DNA of 64,000 nucleotides from Sitta carolinensis (taxonomy: Eukaryota; Chordata; Aves; Passeriformes; Sittidae). Made by a program: the position numbers and the translations under genes. The notes below the pieces were generated by a model. That model ran no database searches, was not told the DNA's origin, and saw only the letters and a list, made by a program, of their open reading frames with translations. The DNA is taken from the NCBI GenBank assembly GCA_032173965.1, contig JAVUNC010000025.1, positions 14,770,001 to 14,834,000 on the forward strand. Direction: 5' to 3'. Below are positions 1 to 12,800 of this stretch, in pieces (position 1 is the stretch's first letter; each line of letters starts with the position of its first letter).

Positions 1-3000
1 ACTATATTCTCCTTCTTAAAATGTGTGAGCTTGTTACTTACCACAGCAAAGGTTTTCTTTAACCTTTTGAGATGCACAAATGAACCCTCAAGGATATGAA
101 AACAGTCAGGCCAGGAGCTCTTATTAAACATTTTTTTCTAAGAGGTAAAACTGGAGTCAGACCTCACCAAAGTTTTATGAAGTCATAAAGTTCCTAACTG
201 CCTGTCTCCGAGCAAATCTCACCTAACTATTGTACAAAAAATGCTTCTGTTTCTGCATTGTTTAAAAAAATCCACCTTCAGAAAGAGGAGTGAAACACAA
301 CCAACCATATCTGAGGGATTTGGGCATAGCATGAGACAGAGAAACTTGATACCAAAGAAAACCATTCCATCACTGTAATATGTAAAAAGAAATGGCAGAC
401 CTTGGAATGAAAACCGAGTGAAATTCTCTCCTAACAATCCTAGAATTAAGAAATATATTAATATATATTTTTAAAATTATAAGCCTAAAGAGGTAGAGAA
501 AATTAAATAACACCAGGCTTTATTCTGCAATTGGCAGCTACAATAGGTACCTCAAACACTGAAATGCATCACATTTATGGCCACTGTTTACTCCTCAGAA
601 GTAAAATTTCTTTTAACACAATCATATTGATAGACAGGGAGATAACAGTTATTTTCTCCAAAAATTGTTTTGGCCAGAGAACAATTGGAAAACACAACCT
701 GGTAATAGTACACGTTTATAAAAACAATAGTCTGTAAAACTAAGATTTTGTTTAAGAAAAGTAACAGACAATAGAGAGATCTCAGATTATTCTTCAAGCA
801 CATTCATGATTGACCATGAAGTACATGATGGCAAACCAGCACGTGTCACAATGACATGGCCTCCTAGGTAATACAGTGCAAAAAAGAGCACATTTGGGTA
901 ATTTAAAACTTCATTTGAAACCACCTCCCCTCCTAGAAGGGCATTCACTGGGTCGGTCATGACAACTCTGATTTAAAAAGAAGGGGCACTGTGCAGCTAC
1001 TAGCTTAAAAAGTCGTTTTGACAAGTCACCTCAAGTGTTCCCTGTGAATCCAAAATGACTCCCAGCAAGTCCCCCTGAATAAACAGCTTTATTGCTATAC
1101 AAATCCCTGATGCACTTCATGAAGATATTTCCAAGTGTTGACAAAGAACCCTCTTGGACTGAATTAAAGGAAATGTAACAAGTCTGTTGCCCCCCCCAGT
1201 CACCAAAACCTGATGTCAGTTCCCCCCAATTGCTGTAAACCCTTCAAAAACTCACAAACATTCCTCCTCTCATACCTATTATTTTATCGTGTTTTATTAA
1301 TTTCCTGATCCTTGCTGCTCATCAACACCATCATCCTTTTCCTCTTTCCCTTTCTCTCCCCATCCTTTATGACAAATAAATTAAACGAGCACTTTAGGAT
1401 GAGGACCAAGCACCCTGTAAAGGAGTTCCCTTCTGCCACCTGAACAAACAAGGAAACAAAAAACATTCTACCTTTGCATTAAAAAAGCAGCATGATAAAA
1501 TCTCTTAATCACTGTTACTTTGCACTTTCAACTAGAGAAACTTCTTTATTTTTCTGTAGCCAAAGTTCATCACTTTTGGGTATCTCTGCACACTCAGGCT
1601 AAAAGAAAGAATAAAATAATTTAGCTCAGTACTGCAGCTAACATAAATCTCAATAAGGTGATGCCTCCAAAGAGTTTCAAAGATGCCTTATGGTTATAAC
1701 TGAAGAGACCTCTTGCAGCTTATCTAAGAAGAGCCATAAACAATGCACTATAGTATAAAAACCCAGCATATTTTCCATAAATCCAGCATATTCCCATCTT
1801 TTCCAGCATATTCAAATGAATTATTAAGACAATCTGACTGGCAATTCTACCAATGGGTGGTACATAAACCCCAGTAAGGCCAGAGAAGCACGTTGACAGA
1901 GAATAATGACCTTATTCTGCTAAACTAAAATACCACCTACTCCAGTTTGTAGCCTATGACAATGGCCAGTAACAGCTCATTTGGAAAGGAAATGGGAAAA
2001 GAGTATGGAGAATTTACACTGCATGAAAAGGAGAGAAAACACAGACTACAGATGCACAGAGTCTACTTACTCCAGTATGTCCTCAGAGCAATCAGATGCT
2101 TATGAATTTTCTCAGCTGGAGACTGCATCAGGATCATAGTATGTAACAGCTCTTGATGAAGTATTTCTTCTTGGGAATGTGTCTAATCACTTTTGAACCC
2201 ATTTACATTTTTAACATCTCAAATATATTATGCTAATGGGTTCATAATTTAGGCATGGGTTGTGTGAAAAAGGACATCCTGTTGTTTCAAATCTGTAGTC
2301 AATTTGTTTTGCAGGGTGCCCTTCATTCTTCTATTATGGAAAAGGTAAATCTGTCAACTGTCTTCAGCATGACAGTCATAATTACAAAACTTCTGCTACA
2401 GTTCAGGTCTCTTGCAGAATAAAGAATCCCTCTCCCTTTGGCAGGAACATTCCAAAAGTCATCATAGTGTAAAGATAAGGAAGAAAGGCTTTAGAAAGAG
2501 TTAAAAACACTGTAAGAATTGGGGGTCTTGTTCAAGCTGAATTGAATTAGATGCACTAGCCAGTACAAGAAATTCAGACCTTGCTAGCATCCCTCCACAA
2601 TAACTACAAACCTACAAAAGCACACATGATCCAGGGAGAGTAACTGAGCATCCTCAAATGCCACAAGTTAAGTAGATGTAAATGTCTTAACAGAATTTAT
2701 AAAAATTCTTTCGAGAAGAAATTATTCTTTAACCTAATTAGGCAATTAATCCTTTCTTAGCTTTTCCATCCTTATGCTTAAACAAGACAAATCCTTCAAG
2801 CAAAATTTATATTTATCTTTGGTTCAACACAAACTGATGCTGGTTTTATAACCCATTACATTTTCCTGCCAAACCTCCTTACACCTGAGCTTTGAGTGTT
2901 CCACAAGGAACAAAAAATCCATTCCCCTCAGACTTAGAAAAAATTACCATGCACAATCTCCTCTTCCATAACTGACAGTCAGATAGTTTGCTCAAATTGT

Positions 3001-5974
3001 CTAAAGAATTAAAATAATTAAACACAATTAAACTCAGTGTACTGTTATCCAGGTTTATTTGCCATCTTCTCCAGGAGCAATTAGGGCACGTATAGAAGTA
3101 AATCGATGGGAATGAAGTCTGCTAAGGCCTTCCTCTTGCTGAATGACATGGGGATATAATTTGAATTTCATTCATAAAACATGAAAAAAACCCCAAAAAA
3201 AAAAAACCCCAAAGAAACAGAACAAAAGCAATTTATCACGGTCCAGTTGAAACATATTTGAGAGGATTTATTTCAAGGCCAGGATGAAGAGAATGAAGAA
3301 GCAATTTCTGGACAAAGAACTATCAGATTGATCCACCCAATGACCAGTAGGACAGAGAAAGGGGTATCTATGACTCGCCATGAAAAATACACACTTTAAA
3401 CTGCTGGAGTAAATCTGATCTGATAAACAAACACAGGGCAAGTAGCCTAAAATCCATCTCATCATAGATATTTTAAAGGATAAAGTGACTGAATCACCAC
3501 CCTGATTAGTTAAATCACTAAAGAATCACACACTGAAAATTATTGGTCTTCATTAGGCCCACACTATGTCTGATTTACTGTTCTGTGTACACAACCTGCT
3601 TTCAAAGCCTTAAGACACAGAGCAGTTTCACAAGTAAAATTTCTGCTGAAAATCTTCCCTAATAGCCAATACAAGGTTAAGACAAATATCATTAATTGCT
3701 TCTGCCCACAGAAATATAAAATCATCCATTTAGAGCATGGCATTACCATTTATATCCAACTAGATATCTCCACTGTAAAAGATGAATTTTCATTCACCCT
3801 CAGGGGCTTCCTGTACTTCCTGTGATACAAAGAGATGGCAGAATTTGTATATGTATATAATATATGGATAAGGCTTTGAGAACTTTGCTGAACTGAGTTT
3901 TCACTACTTGCCTGCAGAACATCCATGAATAAATATCCTTTTTTTTATGCACATGTGGTGTAACAGACTGCCACACTGGGTGACTGCATCCTTCCCTTTC
4001 CTCAAAGGTGCAAGTCTCATTTAATGGACAGAACATCTATGGATATTTTACATTTTTTTCTTTTTATCCTTATTGGTCAATCTTTGATTACAGGCCTTGT
4101 CTAGCACCCGTTAATCAAATTAATACTTGGATTTGAAAGTCCCATAAAAGTTAATGACTATACCCTTGTTATTTTTTTTTTTTTTTCCCAAGATAACAGA
4201 CCATGGGAACATTCCTACTCCATTTCAATGCAGGTAAAACAGGTTAGCTGACATTGACATAAATAATAATTATTAAAAAGTGTTGGCTTCATGGATATAC
4301 AGTCTCCAGGTACATTAGCAGAATGGATCTTCTCCACCAAGCAGTGAGATTTATTTTTTTTTTCTTTTGTGTACTCAATTTTTTACTCTAAAAACAAATA
4401 TCCATGTACAAGAGAGAAACAATCTGAAAACAAAGAACAGCAGGGCCAGACAAATTCAGGAGAACTGCCTTGCACAGGAGGGAAATGGCTTTGTATTGCT
4501 TATAATGTTAATTAACCCATTATTGAAATACTATCTCTCTTATACTGCCCACGCTCCAGAAAGATATTGATCATCTGGAAATGTTCAAAATGTAAACAGA
4601 AACAGTAAGAAAAGTGAAAAGCCTATTTCTTAATATGATGGTAAAAGAAACTCCCTGTCCTAATTTACCAAAAGATTGAGAAATTACAAAAATCAATATC
4701 TGCTTGTTTTCCAGTATAACCAGCAGTCCTGAGCAGAAAATGATTCAGTGAAGCCAGGCTTATAAGTAAGGAGAAACAGTGCTTTTGAGCAGGCAGAAAA
4801 AACATAAACACTCCTAAGCCAAGCTTAACAAAGACACAACAAACATTAGTATAAGTACACGTTGAGAATAATTGCTCTAGATATAATGTGATTAACATAA
4901 TTAGTTCAAAAGGGAACTCAGACCAAGCAGTGACGTCTACTTCCCAAGACAAATATATCGTCATTAAAGGATTACCCTCTGCAAATCTCTGACCATCTAA
5001 ACAAGCCCAAAAATGCAGAAAAACAGAAAAATCACCTCCTTCACCTGACCCACTCAAAAAATCCCAAACAATCAGACAATAAACCCTCACACTGTTCAGC
5101 AAATTGGAAGAAAAAAAATGTACCAAGCCTTTTTTAGAATTGTTGGGAGTTTGCTGGTGATAGCCACTCAAACAAAGAATAAAATTAGCAACTGCTTCAA
5201 CACTGAGATGCACACTGAACAAAAGACTTCATCCTCACTCAAGACCTCAGTATTATCTACCAAGAGGCCACTGCTCAGTATTTTTGTACTATCAATACAT
5301 TAAAAAAATCCTGTCCTATCTAACCTAAATAACCTTTCCATTAACCTTTTCTGTCCAAAAAAATCAGACTGACAACACAAGAGGGAGAACTTTTTTCATT
5401 AACTCCTTCTTGTTATTTTCACAGCCAAAATGAGCCCACTTATAATCTGATTCTCTTCTGACTAATTAAGATAAAACAATTAAAAAAAAAAAAAAAAAAA
5501 AGCATTGAACTGATCACGCAGGAAAGAAAACATTTCACCTCAGACAATTATACTGAGTCTTTCAGGAAATGATGCAGCAATAGAACAAATTCTAAAAGCA
5601 ATGGCACAATACAACAGTCTCCCCGGATCCCTGCTCCAGAATTCTTCTGTACCTCTGACACTTGTATTCCATTTTCATTATGTGGATAAAATGGCATTCC
5701 TATGTAGAGCTCCACCACAGAACTGCCTTCACCTCTCTGCCTCTGAAGTACTGATACGAACATAAACTTCCTAGACACATCAAAAATGTACTGCAAACTA
5801 TGCCATACAAAAGTCTACCAATGAGTTTTATCTCCAGGGAAGATAAAACACTGTGCCAAATACACAGAGAAATCAGTTCTACATAGTCAAGCCCCCAGTA
5901 TTGTAAATTTTCTGATAAAAACATTCACAATAGAGAACAGTTTCGTCAGTCTGGATTCTATCCCAGGAAAGCAG

Positions 5975-6105
5975 TACCTGTCAGGATCATAAATGCCCTT
6001 GGTTCAGACCAACAAGACCAGCTGGACCAACATTTTGTATCTAACTGGCCATTAGCAAAAGCTGAGTGAAGAGCAAGAACACAGCAAGCAATTATTCCAG
6101 TTGGA
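5975..6105. repeat. Possible old interspersed repeat fragment
   Basis: The segment running from GTCAGGATCATAAATGCC through TCAGACCAACAAGACCAGC to AGAGCAAGAACACAG resembles, from memory, the diverged phrase TCAGACCA...GTCCA...CTGTCT...GTGGCCA found in old amniote interspersed repeats. Family and strand cannot be settled by eye. It may simply be unique sequence. Confidence 0.3.
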
Positions 6106-6530
6106 ACTGGAAGATACAACCTGTCTTATTTTGAGAAAAAATTTTAAAAAAATCCAAGAAAGGCATCAAAATATCTAAATTGTGGGGTTTGGTAATAAGA
6201 AGCATTAAGAGCTAGTACTGTGGTGTCAGTGGTGCAGCCATGCACTGCCCAAAGAATTCCCACAATTACACTTGCTTTCTGGCAAGTGTTTGTTGCCTGC
6301 TTGGAGGTCAGAAACATAAGCACAGCAGGCATGCAGCAGAATAAAACAGCATGTCTGCAGTGTCAATGAAATATTGAGTCACCCTAATTATAAATCAAGG
6401 AGGCTGTTAGCATGCTGCCATATCAGTGCCTCTGCCTAGGCTGGGAAGGAGGCAGCATTGCCACAAGCTCTGGAGCATCTCAGCAGTGGCAGCTCCAGAT
6501 TCCCAGTGGCCTTCACCTACAGCTCTCCAG

Positions 6531-6916
6531 CTACAATCCTGAATAGGTATCTCTGCTCAGCTGGTTTAAAAAGGCACAATCTACAATCCTGAACGGGTAT
6601 CTCTGCTCAGCTGGTTTAAAAAGGCACAATCTACAATCCTGAACGGGTATTCTCTGCTCAGCTGGTTTAAAAAGGTACAACAAATCCTGAACAGGTATCT
6701 TCTCAGCTGGTTAAAGCCATTACAATCTGAAGGTATCTCTGCTCAGCTGGTTTAAAAAGGCACAATCTGCAATCCTGAACGGGTATCTCTGCTCAGTTCG
6801 TTTAAAAAGGCACAATCTACAATCCTGAACGGGTATCTCTGCTCAGCTGGTTTAAAAAGGCACAATCTACAATCCTGAACGGGTATCTCTGCTCAGTTCG
6901 TTTAAAAAGGCACAAT
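6531..6916. repeat. 50-bp minisatellite, about 8 copies
   Basis: The unit begins CTACAATCCTGAACGGGTAT, continues CTCTGCTCAGCTGG and ends TTTAAAAAGGCACAAT. Nearly exact 50-bp copies start at 6531, 6581, 6631, 6766, 6816 and 6866. Two degenerate, shortened copies lie between about 6682 and 6765. Most copies carry a CAGCTG E-box next to a TTTAAAAAGG TATA-like word. The copies at 6766 and 6866 read CAGTTCG instead, so the last three units alternate, suggesting an emerging 100-bp higher-order period. The final copy ends at ...GGCACAATC before unique sequence. Confidence 0.97.
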
Positions 6917-9712
6917 CCTCAAAGACTAACAAGTCAAGAATAGGTTCATTTTTTTTTTTTTCTTTATAATTCTGGCAGCAAGATGACATCTCTTTAGCAT
7001 ACACATACTGACACATATCCTCCTTACATGTACCTTTTTATAGACACTACCCCTGCTTATGGAAATGCACATTAGCCATCCTTTCTCCTATTTAATGACC
7101 TCAGGCTAATTGCAAATAACGTGCCCCTATATGCCACCTTTAAAAGGAGGAATAAATAACACAATGAAAAGAGTAAATAATGGAATAACTATGATCTAAC
7201 GTGGAAATATGCACTTTGGTATTCCTTAACAATAAAAACCCAAGTACAGACTTGCTCCCTAAATAGAGCCACACATCAACACCTCTCAAAAACTCACTAC
7301 TTTGTCTCTTACAGGACTGTAGCCAACTTTAAAGCCTATCATGCTGATATCTTAAAAGCTGAAAATGCAGCACCAGAAATCACTTTTTTTACAGAACTTT
7401 GATTATTTGTGTCAATGATGTAGTCTAGTACAGTTCAGACATTACAGAAATGTCATACTAATGTTATATTAAGCAACTAATATCTAATTGCTACTTTTTT
7501 TTTTTTTTAAACACTCAATTATAAAATTCCTGGAAATGCAGTAAGTCAGCTGCACTTAAAAGATGATAACTTCTGAGTATATAATCAGTGTCATATCGTG
7601 TACTACTTTCCATTTAATATTTTTTCAATTTATTAATTTATTAAGTATTTATTGATTACTTAACAACAACAACATTTGTATTAGCAATGGCAAAGCACCT
7701 TAAGTTCCCACTATGCATAGCTTTACATATTTTTGGCAAATACTGCTGGGAAAAAAAATAACATATGAAGCAGTTAATGTCTCCAGATTCAGCAGTAATT
7801 AAGCACATAGTTATGCACTGTGATGAACATGAGGGGCATGGGAAGTGAGGAGTTTAAGTGATATAGGCAGCTTTCCATGCAGAAATTCCATGTCAGTACA
7901 GTTGTCCTTTCTTCTTATTATAAGAGGTAATTAAAAAGATTAGGAAAGACATCTATGACATTCAGTATCAACAGTGTAAAAGATGCACATCTGGCTTATA
8001 ATCAATGTGCTTGGCCTCTTATTGTTGTGGCAGTGAAGCTTCAAATAATATAATTAGGGTTGGAATTTATAAATATTTTTCTGAGAAATTTGTTGGGAGA
8101 TGAGGATCTATCCAGCAGCAGAGTCTAAAGCTTTCCTAATATTATGGCTCTGGCTACAACATCTGCCACTTTTGCTTGAATGATATGAGAGAGGACAATG
8201 GAAGAAGTCTCATGAGTTATGTGAGTATTATATCTAAGCATCTGGAAAAGAAAGGATCATCTTCTGGCAGATTAACTCTGCCACGATCTGCATAGGAAAA
8301 TTTTAAAACTCAAGTGTTTGTGTATTACAAATAGAGTTTGGAAATGCTGTGTGCAACTAGACAAAGCCTGTGGTGTGTTCTGAGCATGTAGTCTATTGGT
8401 AGATAATGGTCAGAGTTCAAAGAGTTGCAGTGAATACCCAAATATCAGCATAAGCAGCAATCCAGTGCTACCTTTGCAGGTTCCCTCCAATATACCAGGA
8501 AAAGGAAAAAAACAGTTAAAGGAAAAAAATATCTTATAATCCCTGGCAGATCACCATCACCATGAACCTGTCATGAGCAAATTCCAATCTAACATCTACC
8601 ATGATGGATACAAGATCTAACACACTGAGGACTAAACTCATTACGTTTTGGGATATAGTTATACCTTCAACACTGCAGAATTTAGTGATTTCCTCCCTTT
8701 CTAATCATTTTGGTTTAAAGAAAAAAACCCCAAACCATCTCCAGCAATTAATTCAGCAAATCTCACTCACAGAGAAATTTTGGTTCATTTAAGTCCAAAT
8801 CAGACATTTCACTTCATGCTAATGAAATTCAGATAAATTCCCCTGGCTGCAGGCCCATGGACTTCTGGCTGAGGAGTGCACACAGCTGGATGTCCCTAAA
8901 TCAGGCAGGACACATCTCCTGCATATAGGTTAATGACTGTTCTGCGTCAGCAGCGTGTCAGAGGACAGACACCCAGCCAGAGACCTCAAAACAGCCTCCT
9001 GCCTGCCTGGCAACTCCCTCAGCAAAACAAAGCTGATTTTCCAGCTGTATCACATTACATGATGTGAGCATTTGAAAAGTGGACTCGACTGAAGCAAAAG
9101 GGATAGAGGGAGAATGACACCCCTCCTGATGTTAAGTGACAGGCTACACAGCCACTTCGAAGCCACCACAGATCCCTGCTGACTCCAAAAGAATCAGTTC
9201 CATCCTCTCCCCCTCCTTCCTCACTGCCACCATAACTCAGGCAGCAGAATTGGTACGTACAGAACATGAGCTGAGTAAATTATCTAGCAAACTCCCTTCC
9301 TGAAAATACTGCTTTCTGAAAGGTTAGGATATGCAAGTAGGAACTTTTGAGATGTTATTATACCCAGTAACTTACTGAGGCATACTGGATAACGTGAATT
9401 CAAAACTTAGCAAGTTTAGATCCAAGAAAACCAAGTTGTGTTCTCAAAACAGACACTACAGGTTGATGGATAGTATTTGCAATTCAAAATGGGAAAATTA
9501 AACTTCCAGTATTAACACCAGTATATTTCAAAACAAAAATACCAAAAGGTTCAAAATATGAAAAAAAAATGTTAGCCTATTTTGACTTTGAAAAAAGGGT
9601 AGAACCAAAATTATAATAATAGTCAAGTTATACCAAAACCAGGTTTCCTTTTTTCCTGAACATAAATGAGCTGTTCAAAGCTAAATATTAATCACAAATA
9701 AAAAGCACTTAC

Positions 9713-9841
9713 CTTCTTGTCTGTTATTTTTCCTTTTTAGCCATTTTTCCACAGTTTCTGCACTTACACTTTCTGACACAAACTCATCCAGTACCTGGGG
9801 GTGAAGAGAAAGATACGCCTTCACTTTTTCATCTGTTAAGC
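9713..9841 (-). CDS. PDE10A: PDE10A internal coding exon (conserved exon 2)
   Basis: Read on the minus strand, this 129-bp block encodes [15 protein letters not shown], a short link, then [12 protein letters not shown] and RQE. From memory this matches the N-terminal segment of vertebrate phosphodiesterase 10A immediately after its variable first exons. PDE10A hydrolyses cAMP and cGMP and is best known from striatal medium spiny neurons. This exon lies upstream of the two GAF domains and the catalytic domain, none of which is in the window. The acceptor is a pyrimidine-rich stretch ending TTTCAG (9842-9848) and the donor is GTAAGTGC (ending at 9712). The exon starts with GC, completing a codon begun in the previous exon (AGC Ser or GGC Gly), and ends with one base of the next codon. 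This phase fits the known joins of alternative N-termini to LTDEK. There is no in-frame stop. The C-terminal residues NNRQE differ slightly from the mammalian NNKSE. Recognition of the peptide is strong; no alignment was run. Confidence 0.95.
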
Positions 9842-10010
9842 CTGAAAGAGAGAACATTAATGGATTATGTTATTGGTATGAACTCCCTCATATGAAAAAA
9901 AAACCAAAACAAAACAACACCTGGTGACCAGCAACAATCAATAACCCTTTGTTTAAGACACTGATTGAATATGACTATTTAAATAGAGCAGAGAGAGCAA
10001 TAGCCTGTCA

Positions 10011-10028
10011 AAAAAAAAAAAAAAAAAA
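10011..10028. repeat. A homopolymer
   Basis: A run of about 18 A residues in intron 1, 170 bp upstream of the PDE10A exon in gene orientation, where it reads as T-rich. It is too far from the acceptor to act as its polypyrimidine tract. Confidence 0.9.
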
Positions 10029-10738
10029 GAGCTGTAATATAGACAACAGTAGAAGCAAAGTGTAACCACACAAGCTAGTGTGTACAAAAAGTCCCTTAAA
10101 GAGGGACACAAACATTACCCAGGAGAAATTGCCAGGTAGGAATGCATGACTATGATTGTGACTTCAAAATCATTTCCAAGCTATGCAAGATGATACATTG
10201 GTTAGAAGGAGAGAGAAGAAAGTGAACTGGGATGGTTCACAGAACACCAAATTCAGTATTCTCGCTGCAAATGGCAGCAAAATCAACACAAGCTCTTACA
10301 GAACACCAAAATCACACACAATTTTCAAATACTGGAATTACTTAAGTTGCTTTTGATGTATAAACTGTTTTCACAGGCATGTTTCCATTGTTTTAGCAAC
10401 TTAAGTTATGAAAATGAAAATAATTGCAGATAAAAGACATTTACAATATTGGCAACTAAAAGAAAACGCCAGTAAACACTTTAGAAAAACAAGAAATATT
10501 CAGAATCTCAGATCCCTGACATTTGTAAGTAAATTTTCAAATTCACAAAATTATAATTATATAGATTAAGGCAAACTTATTGGTCAGCTCCCAACTGTCA
10601 GCCTGCTGCATCAAAAAAACACACCCTGCCAACATGCACACAAACTCCACAACCAAAACTAGCAATAGCACATTGTAACGTCACAAAATGTAGGAATTCA
10701 AGCCTTTCCTAAGAAATTTTAATAGTTAATACTGAATA

Positions 10739-10778
10739 TTAAATTATTAATTATTAATTAATTAAATTAATAATTTAA
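10739..10778. repeat. AT-only perfect inverted repeat (13-bp arms)
   Basis: The left arm TTAAATTATTAAT (10739-10751) and right arm ATTAATAATTTAA (10766-10778) are exact reverse complements around a 14-base TATTAATTAATTAA spacer. The whole 40-bp element contains only A and T and could extrude as a cruciform. It may have arisen from slippage of a TTAA/ATTA-rich tract rather than from selection. Confidence 0.85.
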
Positions 10779-12659
10779 ACTATTAAATAGTTAATGGTCA
10801 TTAAGGTTAAAAAGTGTTGTAAAGACACCTGAATGTGTCTTTACACCTGTGCAGAAGCAATTATTTTATGGCATATGTAAAGCTTTCTTGACTGCAAGAC
10901 GTACATTAGAAAGAAGTTACTGCATAACAAAATGCACACACTTGCCCTCTTGAACATTCACATGCTCCTGAAAACTTCTAGTATGTGTATTTTTGTTAAA
11001 TATTATTGACCTCTCTATCGAAGCATAGTAATCCCTTAATTCTGAAAAATGAAAAAAAAAAAAAAACCCTATTTGAATATTCAGAGGCAATGATTACTAA
11101 CATTTAAATAAACAGGACAATACACACACCCACACTCAGGAAACAAAAGTTTAACATGCCAATCAGGTGCCATTCACAGAATTACCAACAAACACAAACA
11201 CAAGCCAATGCTGGGTATTAATTTTTCTGTTACTAACATATTGGTCTTCAGTATTTAGGCAGAAAATTTTTCTACATTCATTTATATTAGAAATATCTCT
11301 CCCTACTACTTCTCCCCTCACTACAACTTCCCATGACCTCCAGTAGTGCCAGGACTCATCACATCCTTGCTCATCATTTCTTGTGTGGAGCAGCGAAGGG
11401 AAAGGGAGCAGTGCTCACATTCTGAGCTGTGGGGGTCTCTACACTTCCAAACAAAAACTCCCCTGACTTCATTTCCTGCACCCCCATAAAGCATCCCCTC
11501 CTGTGCCTGGGACCCATCTGTCCTCTGACATTACCAAGAAGCATCCCTCAGGAAGGCTGAACTGCAGCCAACAGCCCAGCATTCATTCAGCAGGCCAGAA
11601 AACACAGGAAGGTTGGAATGATTCCTCTGGGAATTCAAGGAGGAGTCTGGCATTTGAGTTCGATGCCCATTCATCACATTTATGCTGTGGAGTTTGCCCT
11701 CCATACATTTATCCTGCTTAATTAAAAACACACCCACCAAACACTCTTGCAGTCTTAGATGTTGCTGTCCTCTTAAGGCATCAGAAAAATGCTTGTTGGA
11801 ATAAAGTGAATATCAACACTTTAAAATAAAAGCATAAAATACTAGGACTTCCATCTTAAGGAAGAAAATGTTTTTTTGGGCAGAGGTGTCAAATTTATCA
11901 TCTCAAAACTCACTTTACAGTGTGTCTTGCTTTAAATTATTTAATGGTACTACAAGGAAGCACTGTAGGCTTATCTAGATCAGTCAACTGAGTATGTCTA
12001 GGGCTGTTCACTGACCTGAAACCAAGGGGGTTATAACACCTTCATCCTTGCTATTAAGCTTTCTTGATTTCCAACAATGAAGCTAAGGGAAAACTGAAAG
12101 GTTGACTGCCTGCTAGGAACCATCCCTGACCTGACTCTACTCCAGAGCAACATCTGAGACCTGCCCAGGAAATCACTAGCTGGCTTGGAAAATGCAATGC
12201 CCAGAACCATTCCAAAGAAAAAAATCCAATTCTGGTATATAGGAATGTTCCTTTGCATTGTTTACTAACTCAGATATAGCAGAGCTGGGTTTAAAAATAA
12301 AACAAGGAACAAAAACCTTCAAACATCAATTATCAGTAATTATTCCTTGCCTTTGAGCCAGTCTTCAACAGCCTTCCTTTAGAGAAAAAAAAAAATCAAA
12401 GTCAAAAATCACTAGACAGTCGTACTTTTGCTTTCAGCTTTTTATGCTGCCTAAAATACTTAAAACATTTCTTAGATATTAGATAACCTGTGTAGTACTG
12501 AATCGATTAATGGCTCTGCTCTCTGACTCTTAATCCATGTCACACTGCACTCTCCTCTGAGAATAGCTTCACTGAGCTCAGTATAAAGCAGAACTGACTG
12601 TGAATGAGCTGAAAGAATTGAAGCCTAGAGCTATGTTTAAAAATCTGCTCCATTTAGCA

Positions 12660-12800
12660 ACATGAGTCACACACGTCATTAGCAATTCTTGCAATTTTTT
12701 CATTAGCGTTGTGATATTCGGTCTTTTTTCGAAAACCACCGGCTTAATCAAACCTCGTGATTAGGCAAGAATTTTAATTTTCATCTAAAGTTTTTGGTTC
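12660..12800. promoter_or_regulatory. Candidate conserved non-coding element
   Basis: This non-repetitive block carries about six CpGs (CACGTC, TAGCGT, TTCGGT, TTCGAA, ACCGGC, CTCGTG) in an otherwise CpG-poor AT-rich intron. It also has several homeodomain-type TAAT/ATTA words (CATTAGC twice, GGCTTAATCAAA, GTGATTAGG). No open frame or splice signal is evident. CpG retention plus clustered TAAT sites is typical of developmental enhancers, but conservation cannot be judged from one sequence. Confidence 0.35.

Larger units (their letters stand above)
1..9712 (-). other. PDE10A: PDE10A intron 2 (partial)
   Basis: This is sequence downstream, in gene orientation, of the PDE10A exon at 9713-9841. 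I looked for the next conserved exon (the segment around the [22 protein letters not shown] region) and did not see it, so intron 2 appears to run past the left edge. The content is AT-rich and mostly unique, with A/T homopolymers (for example 4174-4186 and 5482-5501). It also holds a 50-bp minisatellite at 6531-6916 and a possible old interspersed repeat near 5975-6105. The longest ORF, 185 codons at 4665-5222 on the minus strand, has no recognisable domain. Confidence 0.8.

Noticed and set aside
2765..2780. MEKL-like start on the minus strand
   Set aside because: It lies downstream of the PDE10A exon in gene orientation and runs quickly into a stop, so it cannot be a first exon.
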